Of a stretch of DNA of 64,000 nt, positions 50,821 to 59,048 are shown piece after piece (within the stretch, counting starts at the first letter, position 1; each line of letters begins with the position of its first letter). A model generated the notes under the pieces. The model saw nothing but the letters and a program-made list of their open reading frames with translations, made no database searches and was not told the origin of the DNA. The DNA is from Pectobacterium atrosepticum (GTDB lineage: Bacteria > Pseudomonadota > Gammaproteobacteria > Enterobacterales > Enterobacteriaceae). The stretch is taken from NCBI GenBank assembly GCA_019056595.1, contig CP036162.1, forward strand, positions 1 to 64,000. The letters run 5' to 3'. The position numbers and the translations under genes were made by a program.

Positions 50821-51977
50821 GCCGTAAGTTCCTTAATGGGGAGGTAAAGCATTGCTTCTGAACGGTCGATTTCTTTGCGAATGTACATTTCTCGTACCTG
50901 ATCAACAATACGCCGCTTTTCTTTGTGCAGAATAGAGTCTAGGAAGTGTCCCCATTTCTCTGGTGGCATTTCCTGGAGTTTGTTGCACAACTCATCAGTG
51001 AAAACGATATATTCTCGCAGGGCGCAGCGTTTACCGTCGGTTGTTTTGACGAGCACCTGTATCACGATGAATCTCAGTACACCAAGTAGAGCCCAGGCCA
51101 TTGCATCGCGTATTTGCGAGTTGAACAGACCCAAAATTCGGGGAATCGTTTCGCCTGGAGAACGTGTGTGCATGGTTCCTATGCAGAGGTGCCCGGTTTG
51201 TCCAGCCTGAACGGCGGCCTCCGCTGTTTCTGTATCCCTGATCTCACCAATACCAATCAGTTCCGGGTTACGACGCATGGCAGAACGTAACCCCTCAGCA
51301 AAGCTAAATACATCACGCCCTATCTGAGCCTGATGAGGCGGTAGGAGATCCTCCGTTCTGCCCAGAATATATTCGACCGGATCTTCATAGGTTACGATTT
51401 TTCGATCCGGATGAGTGTCTTGGCTGTAGCGATACAGTGCGGCCAGAAGAGTGGATTTACCGGACCCCGTTTCTCCACATACAAAACCCAGCCCATTTTT
51501 CGGCAGCATGGCGGCTGCAAGGTCGGGTTCAATCCCCATAGACATAAAATCAGGGATAGCGGAGGGGATTACCCTCATCGTCACGGAAATAGCTTTTTCT
51601 TCGCGTGCTGATGTTCCCTGGATAATGTGAGAACGAAGACGGACCCGTTCTCCCCGCCCAAGTCCATAGCGACCATGCATATCACCGTCAATCTGGATCG
51701 GACGATCAGAGGGTTTACCACTCTGTACGCGGGGCTTAATCTCACGCCCGAGAAGGTCATCCAACATATTACCCAGCAGGGTATTGGGTAGCACGCTTGC
51801 AGAGCAGCGTTCACGTCTGCCGTATCGGCTGACCGATACGGAGGACCCTCCTACCAAGTCTACGTCACTGACAGCATGCCGGGCACACCATGCGAAGAAC
51901 GTTTTGAACTCTTCAGCGGTAAAGTTTCCCGTGAAGGGATAAATCCCGAATTTATCGGGTGGATCCGGCAGGCTCAT
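50817..51977 (-). CDS. traJ: TraJ (IncI type), DotB-like secretion ATPase
   Basis: The 386-residue PilT/VirB11-family ATPase has Walker A G-E-T-G-S-G-K-S (about 168-175), an Asp box (T-Y-E-D-P-V-E-Y), a Walker B (L-I-G-I-G-E-I-R-D) and the His box (G-T-M-H-T-R). It matches DotB and R64 TraJ (about 382). It overlaps the end of traI by 26 bases, showing tight coupling. It powers assembly or opening of the channel. Confidence 0.95.
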   Translation of the reverse strand: MSLPDPPDKFGIYPFTGNFTAEEFKTFFAWCARHAVSDVDLVGGSSVSVSRYGRRERCSASVLPNTLLGNMLDDLLGREIKPRVQSGKPSDRPIQIDGDMHGRYGLGRGERVRLRSHIIQGTSAREEKAISVTMRVIPSAIPDFMSMGIEPDLAAAMLPKNGLGFVCGETGSGKSTLLAALYRYSQDTHPDRKIVTYEDPVEYILGRTEDLLPPHQAQIGRDVFSFAEGLRSAMRRNPELIGIGEIRDTETAEAAVQAGQTGHLCIGTMHTRSPGETIPRILGLFNSQIRDAMAWALLGVLRFIVIQVLVKTTDGKRCALREYIVFTDELCNKLQEMPPEKWGHFLDSILHKEKRRIVDQVREMYIRKEIDRSEAMLYLPIKELTA

Positions 51978-52797
51978 GCAAGAGGGCTCCTTTTTCTATG
52001 GTAATAGCAGGTCTCCAGCGAGACTTTTGCAGTTCAAATGAAGCATGGGTTTTCAGGCGCCGGACACGATCACCAGTGACCAGCTTTTGTCCGGTGCCGG
52101 TGACCGTTTGCTGTTGTTCGCTGACTTCCGGCCGGGTAATCATGCCTTGACGCCATAGAAGGGAGTAAAGCATCATGCCGCGATAATCTCGGGTAAGTTG
52201 ATTCATGTTTGCTTCCAAGGTCAGGTCTGCGTTTTCACGGCCTTCCTGCCACCCTTTTTTTAATGCCTCCTCCCAGACTTCTCGCTGTGTGCTGTCTTCG
52301 GGTGTTACCAATCCTTCAGTGCCTGGTGTCGCAGTAGTGGCCAGTCCCCGCAGTAACCAATTTCGCCAGTTAGGAGGATTACTGACAAACCGCTCAGGGC
52401 GAATGATGGTCCAAACTTTGGTGGACGTGCGTATCTGATCAGGGGTGATATGCGCTACATCCTGGGCCTCATCAATAACGGGTGGAAGCCAGCCTTCTGG
52501 ACTGATGATAGGGCGGAAGTCATAGAGTGCATTTAACGTAGATTCCCTGGCAGTGAGTGCCAATGTTAATTCCCAGGCTCGTTGGGCTTTACCTCCACGA
52601 AATCCCAACGTTTTTCCTGCTTCTGTCAGCATTTGCCAGCGAGTATCGGATAGTCCTTCTGGACGCTGGCGCTTTGGATTGAGCCAGGCGTGAATGTCAG
52701 GTGGGGCAGCGCCGTGTTGAACAGGGCCAGGTGAACGGGAGTTTGCACACCCGGTTAGTAGAATTATAGGGATGAAAATGGATATGAGGCTTTTCAT
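51952..52797 (-). CDS. traI: TraI (IncI type), DotC-like lipoprotein
   Basis: The 281-residue protein has a lipoprotein signal with lipobox L-T-G-C (Cys at residue 17) and similarity in layout to DotC: a P-I-I-S-P-E-G-W-L-P-P-V-I-D-E-A segment (about 100-115), then F-V-S-N-P-P-N-W-R-N-W-L (about 139-150). DotC is an outer-membrane lipoprotein needed to place DotH. It is unrelated to F TraI. It overlaps traH by 4 bases. Confidence 0.92.
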   Translation of the reverse strand: MKSLISIFIPIILLTGCANSRSPGPVQHGAAPPDIHAWLNPKRQRPEGLSDTRWQMLTEAGKTLGFRGGKAQRAWELTLALTARESTLNALYDFRPIISPEGWLPPVIDEAQDVAHITPDQIRTSTKVWTIIRPERFVSNPPNWRNWLLRGLATTATPGTEGLVTPEDSTQREVWEEALKKGWQEGRENADLTLEANMNQLTRDYRGMMLYSLLWRQGMITRPEVSEQQQTVTGTGQKLVTGDRVRRLKTHASFELQKSRWRPAITIEKGALLHEPAGSTR

Positions 52798-53267
52798 TTT
52801 CTACTGCTCCCTTGTTGCATAAAGCTAAGCTGCAGCAAACCCGGATATTGCTGCAGCGATGCGCGCCAGGCAGTCTGGGATTCTAAAAGACGAAGAACGT
52901 TGGCAAATGTCATTTCACGAACATGCAGCGTTACGGGCAATGGGAGGCGGACTCCACTGTAGTTAAATTGTAAGCCTCGTACTCGAGCCAGCTCAGCAAG
53001 TAGCTCCACAGCGTCGCCTTCCCAGTCAAATGAAACGGCATCACTATTCGCTCGAATGATGTGAGCCGCCGATTGCGATGATGCTGTGGAAGAGTAGATT
53101 CCCTTGTCCCACATTTGGTACTGCTTATGCCGTGTGATGGCAACGGAAGACGCTGCCCCGTAACGATCAGGGGAAGCTTGATGCTGTGGGGGCGATGTTG
53201 GTGGGAATGACTGGCAGCCAACAAGCAGGCTAATGGCCAGCACGCCAGGAAGAATAGAATGATTCAT
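52794..53267 (-). CDS. traH: TraH (IncI type), DotD-like lipoprotein
   Basis: The 157-residue protein has lipobox L-V-G-C (Cys at residue 18) and a secretin N-domain-like fold: V-S-F-D-W-E-G-D-A-V-E-L-L-A-E-L-A (about 81-97) and F-N-Y-S-G-V-R-L-P-L-P-V-T-L (about 106-119). This agrees with Legionella DotD and R64 TraH. It is the first gene of the traH-sog block, after a 148-base gap. Confidence 0.92.
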   Translation of the reverse strand: MNHSILPGVLAISLLVGCQSFPPTSPPQHQASPDRYGAASSVAITRHKQYQMWDKGIYSSTASSQSAAHIIRANSDAVSFDWEGDAVELLAELARVRGLQFNYSGVRLPLPVTLHVREMTFANVLRLLESQTAWRASLQQYPGLLQLSFMQQGSSRK

Positions 53268-53415
53268 TCGTAAGTACCTTGCCGTATGGGGTTGTCGGCT
53301 AACGATTAAACAGATGAGTAGCTGGGTGAGATAGAACCGTTTTAACTGATGGCAGTCTTGGTAAATGAGACTCGATAAGTTTGCAACCGCGAAATGTCTG
53401 ATGAAAAAGGAAGCC

Positions 53416-53919
53416 CTATGAGGGATTCGGTGTTGTATGCAGCCCTTTGGTTAACCTAAAGTTTATTGGTCTTATGACCACCAGAACACCGGTCTCAGGT
53501 ACTGTGATCCATCGCCATTCCTGCAACAAAATTTGTACTCTAATGCCTATGCGGATCAGCTTGGGGATTTTAACCTGGCAAGAACGCCAGCGGCGTGAGG
53601 GGGCTTCTGATGCGAGAACTCCCCTCATACTGCGAAAGTGCGTAGGTCTGAGCAGATGAGACATGAAATATACTGAGGTATTTTCATGTCTCAGTATTTT
53701 CGACAAAGTAGCAAGAAAGCTCTTATGGAACCGGATAGAACGATGTCGATTTAGGCATCCAACGCGATCATATATGGACAAATGCATCGTGTTGTACCGT
53801 TTATTTCTGCGTTGCATAGTTGCTGTGCGAAATCCCTGCCATGGCGTCAAAATACATATTAGTGCCATCACTGGGCAGTAGAGCAGCAAAGCGACAGCTG
53901 TAATTAGGACATAGAACAC
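53416..53919 (-). CDS. Uncertain small membrane-anchored protein
   Basis: A GTG start at 53919 has AGGAG 6-7 bases upstream, the best argument that it is translated. The 167-residue product has one hydrophobic N-terminal helix (about 2-26) and an Arg-rich remainder with no recognised motif. R64 carries traE, traF and traG between rci and traH; none is recognisable here, so this could be a remnant or an unrelated replacement. The lack of Asp/Glu and richness in Arg make a frame-shifted relic possible. Confidence 0.35.
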   Translation of the reverse strand: MFYVLITAVALLLYCPVMALICILTPWQGFRTATMQRRNKRYNTMHLSIYDRVGCLNRHRSIRFHKSFLATLSKILRHENTSVYFMSHLLRPTHFRSMRGVLASEAPSRRWRSCQVKIPKLIRIGIRVQILLQEWRWITVPETGVLVVIRPINFRLTKGLHTTPNPS

Positions 53920-53950
53920 AGGGACTCCTGGATGCGTAATGTTTAAATAT

Positions 53951-55117
53951 TTAGTTCAAGCGAGATTGAGCGAAAGCCTGAGATGGATTGAGTGGGCAAA
54001 CCATGATTCGAGCCTTATTGCCTACAGGTAACTCACCTGGAGCTGGTACCCGTTCACCTCGTTGTGCTGCAAGTGCCAAGGTGCGCAGCAGCAACTCGCT
54101 AGCACGTTCAAGCGCAGCCTCATGTGTTGGGGCTGAAACTTTCAAGTCTTCAAAGTCACAGATCATTACGCTGACAAGACCGGATTCAGGACAATCAGTT
54201 TCGACCAAAGCAGGGTATGGTACGAAATAGGGAGCGATTTTTTGTGTCTGCCTGCGCCTGGCATCTAGCTTACTGACCAACTGATATGCTCGTAAATGGG
54301 TGTAGCGTTTCAGCATATTCATGGAGCGATGTCCTGATATGGCTGCAATTTCCATAACATTCAGTGTGCCAAGTTCAAAAAAACGGCTTATAGCTTCGTG
54401 TCGTAGATCGTGAAAATGTAAGTTTTCAATATGTAACACCAAAAGAGCATTGCGCCATGCGCTCTTAAAGCCAGATGAGGTGTAATCAAAGATATTTCCT
54501 GATAACTGTGCTGGCAGCATTTGGAGAAGATTACGCGCTTTGCGCGACAATGGTACATCGCGAGATGTGCCATTTTTTGTGTCTGGTAAGTGAGCAACTC
54601 CGTGTTGTAAGTCAACATGTTCCCAGCGAAGGCTAAGGATTTCGCCCTGGCGCATGGCGGTTTCCAAAGCAATGTGAAATATCATATAGAGGATCAAATT
54701 CCGCTCCCGGAAATGCCGGGATAATCTACGTTCTTCCGTTGCAGTTAGTCGACGGTCTCGACCCTTTGAAACCTTTGGCTTTCGAACCAATTCGACAGGA
54801 TTAATACGGCAGGTGCCCCATTCCACGCGTGCAATGTTAAACAATGAAGACAGTAGCGCCAGCTCTAGGCGTACCGTATTGCCGGTGATATTTTTTCCTG
54901 TACGTGGATTAATTTGTGAGAGCCGTTCATCGCGGTAAGCTGCTATATCGACGGTAGTTATGTCATCCATGAATTTCCCTACGATTGGGTGTTTTTTGAT
55001 GACGTTAACCCGATAGAATTCCTGTAAATGCCCCTTTTTATGAACTGAAACTGATTCGTAATATTTATCCAGGCCGCGAGAGAGAGCCATTTTACGGAGC
55101 CGTATAACAGATGACAT
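53951..55117 (-). CDS. rci: Rci, shufflon site-specific recombinase
   Basis: Tyrosine recombinase of the integrase family. The ATG at 55117 ([10 protein letters not shown]) has a better-spaced AGGGA than the ATG at 55123, and matches the start of R64 Rci. Of its 388 residues (R64: 384), the catalytic set is complete: Arg (A-M-R-Q-G-E, about 156), H-D-L-R-H (about 236-240), His in S-G-H-R (about 263) and the Tyr nucleophile in K-R-Y-T-H (about 272). Similarity to R64 Rci runs over nearly the whole length; the C-terminal 90 residues, which confer sfx specificity in R64, are the most diverged. It acts on the five sfx sites at 55171-56571. Confidence 0.97.
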   Translation of the reverse strand: MSSVIRLRKMALSRGLDKYYESVSVHKKGHLQEFYRVNVIKKHPIVGKFMDDITTVDIAAYRDERLSQINPRTGKNITGNTVRLELALLSSLFNIARVEWGTCRINPVELVRKPKVSKGRDRRLTATEERRLSRHFRERNLILYMIFHIALETAMRQGEILSLRWEHVDLQHGVAHLPDTKNGTSRDVPLSRKARNLLQMLPAQLSGNIFDYTSSGFKSAWRNALLVLHIENLHFHDLRHEAISRFFELGTLNVMEIAAISGHRSMNMLKRYTHLRAYQLVSKLDARRRQTQKIAPYFVPYPALVETDCPESGLVSVMICDFEDLKVSAPTHEAALERASELLLRTLALAAQRGERVPAPGELPVGNKARIMVCPLNPSQAFAQSRLN

Positions 55118-55170
55118 GTTCATTCCCTAAAACCCGCTAAAATATAGCGTTAAGGGAAAAGGTCAATATT

Positions 55171-55190
55171 CCTGTCAATCCGGTACGTGG
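55171..55190 (+). repeat. Shufflon site sfx-1
   Basis: CTGTCAATCCGGTACGTGG (core 55172-55190), + orientation, 54 bases from the rci start. The consensus of all five sites is CTGTCAATCCGGTRCGTGG, the counterpart of the R64 sfx repeat. Confidence 0.92.
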
Positions 55191-55397
55191 ACTCAGAGCA
55201 GCGGAGTCGGTGCCCTGAGTGTTTATGTGTCTGATAATTCAAATAGGGATCGTTATATTGGTCAGCATTCGTTTTGCGCGATTACAGCTACAGATTTGCA
55301 TAATGCGTTATGTCGTTTAGAGCTAGTGAACAAAAACGATTGGTATCTAATGATGAGTCACTTAACTTCTAACACATGCAGAGTCACCTGCTTCTGA
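55173..55397 (+). CDS. Silent PilV C-terminus E (74 aa, from sfx-1)
   Basis: Reading from the sfx-1 core in the pilV frame gives C-Q-S-G-T-W followed by T-Q-S-S-G-V-G-A-L and an end at TGA 55395-55397 (T-C-R-V-T-C-F). There is no start codon; it is expressed only if inversion joins it to the pilV N-terminal part. It is unlike the other four C-termini and is the shortest. Confidence 0.8.
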   Translation, partial: CQSGTWTQSSGVGALSVYVSDNSNRDRYIGQHSFCAITATDLHNALCRLELVNKNDWYLMMSHLTSNTCRVTCF

Positions 55398-55413
55398 GGC
55401 CTACTGGCGAAAA

Positions 55414-55432
55414 CTGTCAATCCGGTACGTGG
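55414..55432 (+). repeat. Shufflon site sfx-2
   Basis: CTGTCAATCCGGTACGTGG, + orientation, identical to sfx-1; 224 bases separate the two. Confidence 0.92.
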
Positions 55433-55690
55433 ACGCCTGGCGGTGGGTTAACAGATGTCGCTATTAAAAATGGTGGATACGGCGGGTATCTGAATCAATG
55501 TCCGCCAGGGCAGATGTTAGTCGGCATGTACGGATTTATGAGAAAAAACGGATCCAACAGCTCAACAGAGGGTTATATGTGGATCACACCGTTCGACGCC
55601 ACTCAGAGCGTCGATTGTTCACATAATGACAACTCATGTTCTAGACCGATGTATCAGCTCAACATAATCGAAAAAATTAAGTGCGGCTAA
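55415..55690 (+). CDS. Silent PilV C-terminus D (91 aa, from sfx-2)
   Basis: In the pilV frame: C-Q-S-G-T-W-T-P-G-G-G-L-T-D-V, then Q-C-P-P-G-Q-M-L-V-G-M-Y-G-F-M, ending E-K-I-K-C-G at TAA 55688-55690. The K-C-G end is shared with C-terminus C. It has six Cys residues, consistent with an exported disulfide-rich adhesin tip. Confidence 0.88.
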   Translation, partial: CQSGTWTPGGGLTDVAIKNGGYGGYLNQCPPGQMLVGMYGFMRKNGSNSSTEGYMWITPFDATQSVDCSHNDNSCSRPMYQLNIIEKIKCG

Positions 55691-55705
55691 CTCCCTGTAA
55701 CCTCC

Positions 55706-55724
55706 CTGTCAATCCGGTGCGTGG
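55706..55724 (+). repeat. Shufflon site sfx-3
   Basis: CTGTCAATCCGGTGCGTGG, + orientation. It differs from sfx-1 and sfx-2 by one base (GCG for ACG), as in sfx-4 and sfx-5. Confidence 0.92.
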
Positions 55725-55997
55725 GCCGCAGGCGGCGGATTACAGACGTTGACCGGCTCGTTGTGCCCCGGATCGAGTAATGTACCGGTGATGTACTATG
55801 TGACAGAGGGCTACGCTTGGGGAAACGGCAATCGTCGTTATACTGAAATCGGGCAAAAATGGATATCGTCTAGTCAGATTAACGATACGGGCGAAAACTG
55901 CTGGAATTCAGGCTCAAACGGCGAAAACGGCTCTGGCGGACAGAGTTGTGCTCTGTTCAATAAATACTCAAAAATAACGACTGTGAAATGTGGATAA
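55707..55997 (+). CDS. Silent PilV C-terminus C (96 aa, from sfx-3)
   Basis: In the pilV frame: C-Q-S-G-A-W-A-A-G-G-G-L-Q-T-L-T-G-S-L-C-P, then a Gly/Asn/Ser-rich middle (S-G-S-N-G-E-N-G-S-G-G, with the frame's I-N-D-T-G-E-N-C before it), ending T-T-V-K-C-G. It stops at 55997, 7 bases before the stop of the opposing C-terminus B, so the two share one invertible segment. Confidence 0.88.
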   Translation, partial: CQSGAWAAGGGLQTLTGSLCPGSSNVPVMYYVTEGYAWGNGNRRYTEIGQKWISSSQINDTGENCWNSGSNGENGSGGQSCALFNKYSKITTVKCG

Positions 55998-56004
55998 CGA
56001 GCGG

Positions 56005-56241
56005 CTAACGTGTGTTAGCACACACGTAGACGCCGTGCGTCCCTGAACCTGCATTATTGTTCCCATTGCCTTCTGCTTCTTGCGTCCTCTCAATCAAAAA
56101 CGCTCTAGTCCCAGCTGGACATACGCAATTTTTAGTCTGTAATGTTGAGAATTCGCACACAAACTGATTTCTGTATCGATACGTTTGATAGAGTTCTATA
56201 CCAGCATTTGGCGAAGAAGCCGCCCACGCACCGGATTGACA
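56005..56241 (-). CDS. Silent PilV C-terminus B (78 aa, from sfx-4)
   Basis: On the - strand in the pilV frame: C-Q-S-G-A-W-A-A-S-S-P-N-A-G-I-E-L, then N-C-V-C-P-A-G-T-R-A-F-L-I-E-R, ending V-Y-V-C-A-N-T-R. It already has the strand of pilV but lies beyond the pilV stop, so at least two inversions are needed to express it. Confidence 0.88.
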   Translation of the reverse strand, partial: CQSGAWAASSPNAGIELYQTYRYRNQFVCEFSTLQTKNCVCPAGTRAFLIERTQEAEGNGNNNAGSGTHGVYVCANTR

Positions 56242-56242
56242 G
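56224..56242 (-). repeat. Shufflon site sfx-4
   Basis: Reverse complement of CTGTCAATCCGGTGCGTGG; - orientation, opposed to sfx-1, -2 and -3 and therefore a partner for inversion with them. Confidence 0.92.
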
Positions 56243-56255
56243 GGTAATTGGCAGC

Positions 56256-57539
56256 TTACGGTTTCACACAACTGATCGACGTAAATTTAAGTATGTTATC
56301 TGTTTTATTGTCACCGCCCCCTGATGATTCACTGGTTTCAAACTCTCCTGCCAGGAATTTTTTATAGCCGTTTTGACAACCACACCGGCCTATCAGCGGG
56401 TTTGAAGTTGAGCAATAACGTTGGTCAAAATTGTTCAGCGTGTCGTTAAAAATGCCTGGTTTTGTTCCGCCATCCGTAACATTTATATAGCTGTATACCG
56501 ATCTGGCTGCTATAGCTAAAATGTACTGACCGCCGGAATCACTGGCAGCTCCCCACGCACCGGATTGACAGGAAAGTACGCCACCTCTCTCATCACGGCT
56601 TACCTGTCCGTTTGGATAACAGGCGGCACCGGAAATATTGATTTTATCGAGTTGCAAAACACCGCCTGCAGAAAGGTTTCCATCAGCACTAACTGCTGAC
56701 CCAGTGACCAGCCCGCTAGCCGTCATGTTACCGCCTGCGGTGATATCACTTTCAGCTTGGACCGTTTCACCTTTGACTTGACCGCCGGCTGTTAGGTTTA
56801 GACTAAAATTTCCGTACTCGCCGCGCACTTCACCACTAAAGTTGCCATTCTGACCATTCACTGTAGCAACGTTATTAATATTATTTGCCCCCATATCAAT
56901 GGCAGTGTGCATCCTATTGAGATCTGGTCTCCCGTTAACCTGAAAACGGTAAAGCCGATCGTTGTCATCCTGGGCAGCGGATAGCTCGTCAGATGACAGC
57001 AATACAGCAAGATGGCCTGTTCCGGTGTTGGCTCCATAGGCACTGAGTGGAATACTCCAGGTACGTAGTGCGCCGGTAACTGTTTGACCATCATGGGTAT
57101 AACCGCCAAACCCAGTTTTGATATTCTTAGACATCATAATTAGGCCTTTCAACGGAAAATCGCTTCCGCCAGTTGAAATGACCATGGCCTGCAGAAGATC
57201 TGTATTTTGTGCGTTTCTGACAACATGAGTCTGCATACGCTGGGCTTGGCTATTAGTTTCTGTAAAACCGACCGGAAGAAAGCCAGTATTTTTCAGCATA
57301 CTGGTTGTTATCACAGAGGGGGATGTGGTGGTACTAGCGTTAAGCAGTGTTGCATAGTTACGGCCAATATAGGCTCGTGTGGCTGCTGCGTAAGTATTAG
57401 TTCGTAAAGCTTCGACTTGCCAGTTTTTATCCTGAATATAATCTTTATATTTACCAGCAGAGAAAGTGACTACCACCATCAGCACTAGTAATCCACCCAA
57501 GACGTCAGCGCTAGCCCAACCACGGTCATGTTTTTTCAT
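56256..57539 (-). CDS. pilV: PilV, type IVb minor pilin / tip adhesin with shufflon C-terminus A
   Basis: PilV at the thin-pilus tip recognises recipient lipopolysaccharide in R64. The ATG at 57539 overlaps the pilU stop (TGATG) and starts M-K-K-H-D-R-G-W; cleavage after R-G is expected, leaving W1...D5, followed by a hydrophobic helix (about 11-27). The 427 residues comprise a constant part (about 1-322, with L-S-A-G, Gly/Asn-rich beta repeats) up to sfx-5, and the variable C-terminus A (104 residues, [10 protein letters not shown]...S-C-V-K-P). The longer frame to 57587 overlaps pilU and is rejected. Confidence 0.95.
   Translation of the reverse strand: MKKHDRGWASADVLGGLLVLMVVVTFSAGKYKDYIQDKNWQVEALRTNTYAAATRAYIGRNYATLLNASTTTSPSVITTSMLKNTGFLPVGFTETNSQAQRMQTHVVRNAQNTDLLQAMVISTGGSDFPLKGLIMMSKNIKTGFGGYTHDGQTVTGALRTWSIPLSAYGANTGTGHLAVLLSSDELSAAQDDNDRLYRFQVNGRPDLNRMHTAIDMGANNINNVATVNGQNGNFSGEVRGEYGNFSLNLTAGGQVKGETVQAESDITAGGNMTASGLVTGSAVSADGNLSAGGVLQLDKINISGAACYPNGQVSRDERGGVLSCQSGAWGAASDSGGQYILAIAARSVYSYINVTDGGTKPGIFNDTLNNFDQRYCSTSNPLIGRCGCQNGYKKFLAGEFETSESSGGGDNKTDNILKFTSISCVKP
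56553..56571 (-). repeat. Shufflon site sfx-5 (inside pilV)
   Basis: Reverse complement of CTGTCAATCCGGTGCGTGG, read as C-Q-S-G-A-W within PilV. It is the junction between the constant and variable parts of the expressed gene. Confidence 0.93.
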
Positions 57540-58210
57540 CAGATGAGTACCCATACAGGTTGATATAAATGACTCAGCAGGAAGCAACCTCCGCTGATAG
57601 AAAACCAGGGGCCTAGAGGCCCTTCTTTTTTACCGGAAAGATGCCAGGTGAATTGCCACAGGAAGAATCCACCCATTCCGCATAGAGTGATGAGTGCTGC
57701 ATCATGTAATCCTCTCCATGCCGTTAGGCCGACAATGAGCCACAGATCACCACGCCCGATACGCTGTACATTTCTATTAGCTAGCGTATTCACGATCAGC
57801 ATTAAAGCGCCCATGATGGCAATTTCTTGCCACTGAAGATAAACGGTCTCAATGGATTCTGTAGCAACCCCTCCTGTGAGAAGACCGGCCAACAAGAAAC
57901 GACCAGTAAACGCTAAAGGAAGGTACCCGCTTACTGCATCGGTAATACCTGACTGCAGTAAAAAGGCCAGCATTAACACACCAGTAACCCGTTCCTGCAG
58001 TGAAGCTGGTGAAATAACAGCCAACATGCTAAATAATGCAAAGATCCAGATCCCAATCGTAATTACGGGATCGCCGGAACGATAAGGAAAAGCAATTTCC
58101 TGGAAAAAATCTGATACCCGCCATATTAGGCACTTTCCAATGAGGGCGAATCCCAGCAGCAGTGGTAGGGTGACACCAAAAGTAACGCTGGTGACTATGA
58201 TGGTACGCAT
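57539..58210 (-). CDS. pilU: PilU, prepilin peptidase
   Basis: The 223-residue polytopic protein of the A24 aspartic peptidase family has about six membrane helices. The two active-site Asp residues are visible in [11 protein letters not shown] (about 86-96) and G-R-G-D-L-W-L (about 152-158, the GxGD motif). It lacks the N-terminal methyltransferase-type Cys domain, as expected for R64 PilU. It should process PilS and PilV. It overlaps pilT by 16 bases and pilV by one. Confidence 0.93.
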   Translation of the reverse strand: MRTIIVTSVTFGVTLPLLLGFALIGKCLIWRVSDFFQEIAFPYRSGDPVITIGIWIFALFSMLAVISPASLQERVTGVLMLAFLLQSGITDAVSGYLPLAFTGRFLLAGLLTGGVATESIETVYLQWQEIAIMGALMLIVNTLANRNVQRIGRGDLWLIVGLTAWRGLHDAALITLCGMGGFFLWQFTWHLSGKKEGPLGPWFSISGGCFLLSHLYQPVWVLI

Positions 58211-58752
58211 GGCGCCTTTCCTTTAGTAGGGTGACACAACTTAAGTCCCTTCAGTTCCAGATAAATCCGCCAGATTCGATTAGCATATTTCTCACGGGTT
58301 TCGTGACGGTCCTTTCTGAATCCAGCGTTGTAAGAACCAAGACAATTCCACGTAACGCCGCAGACCTGAAAGTGCTTCGCGAGAATCCATGCACCTATAT
58401 GGATATTGAGGCATGGTCGTTTAAGCAGATCTTCTGCCGCCTGAATGACTCCCATCCGTATGAGTCCTGGGATCTGGATTGAATTAACCTGCATCAATCC
58501 ATAGTCCGTACTGACAGGATTCCCTTTTTCGTCCCGATTAGTATTGGTTATCCAAGGCCTAAATGTTGATTCCCCTTTTGCAATGGCTTTTAGCAACAGT
58601 GGCTCGATTTGGTAACGTGCGCCGGCTGCGCTAAAACAAGCATCGAACGTTGTTGGGGGGAGGGGCGACATAGCGAAAGTAGGCTGAGAATAAAATGGGA
58701 ACAGAAAGATAGTCAGTGTCAGGAGGTATAAGAGAAAGCGGTACACCCGCAT
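58195..58752 (-). CDS. pilT: PilT (IncI type), lytic transglycosylase
   Basis: The ATG at 58752 (M-R-V-Y-R-F-L-L) is preceded by GGAGG and gives a signal peptide ending near T-F-A. The frame continues upstream only over a pilin-like relic. The 185-residue protein has the SLT signature: catalytic Glu in A-K-G-E-S-T-F (about 55-61), D-Y-G-L-M-Q-V-N (about 81-88) and the C-L-G-S-Y-N-A-G segment. It opens peptidoglycan for pilus passage. It is not the retraction ATPase named PilT in other systems. Confidence 0.93.
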   Translation of the reverse strand: MRVYRFLLYLLTLTIFLFPFYSQPTFAMSPLPPTTFDACFSAAGARYQIEPLLLKAIAKGESTFRPWITNTNRDEKGNPVSTDYGLMQVNSIQIPGLIRMGVIQAAEDLLKRPCLNIHIGAWILAKHFQVCGVTWNCLGSYNAGFRKDRHETREKYANRIWRIYLELKGLKLCHPTKGKAPCVPS

Positions 58753-59048
58753 GTAGCCTCCTAAGTTATTCACACTGAAAGTCAGCGTGTTGGAGTTTGT
58801 TACGTCATTGCCTAACTTACAATTCATACAAGCAGACTAAATGGATACTTTGCCGTCACTTGTGGCGCGTCGCGGTTCCCGATGAAGGTATACCGCGAAC
58901 ACTCATTTCCCAGAAGACTTATTCATCTGGATCAAGCTTTGCAGTAAACGTTGAACACAGAAAAATCTGTTGCGGAAGGTAGGATAAGCATGATCACAGA
59001 AGATTGCAGGATGCTGTAATGAAGTGGGCAACACTGCATATGACATCC
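58753..59048 (-). pseudogene. Possible relic of a duplicated pilin 3' end
   Basis: On the - strand, just before pilT, the translation D-G-K-V-S...S-A-C-M-N-C...N-T-L-T-F-S-V-N-N parallels the PilS end D-G-K-V-T-T-E-D-A-S-E-Q-C...N-K-L-T-F-T-V-N-G. A stop codon follows D-G-K-V-S-I and frameshifts are needed further upstream. It looks like the remnant of a tandem pilS duplication. Alternatively the similarity could be limited to a short gene conversion tract. Confidence 0.5.

Noticed and set aside
54388-54672. A - strand frame within rci in another register
   Set aside because: It overlaps the catalytic region of rci completely and has no separate support.
55376-55997. Two apparently independent genes with ATG starts (55376-55690 and 55749-55997)
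   Set aside because: They are silent pilV C-terminal cassettes; the ATG codons are chance and the meaningful frames begin at the sfx sites.
55171-56571. Five short direct/inverted repeats considered as a CRISPR array
   Set aside because: Spacing is irregular (about 220 to 500 bases), orientation is mixed and each repeat is read as C-Q-S-G in a pilV frame; it is a shufflon.
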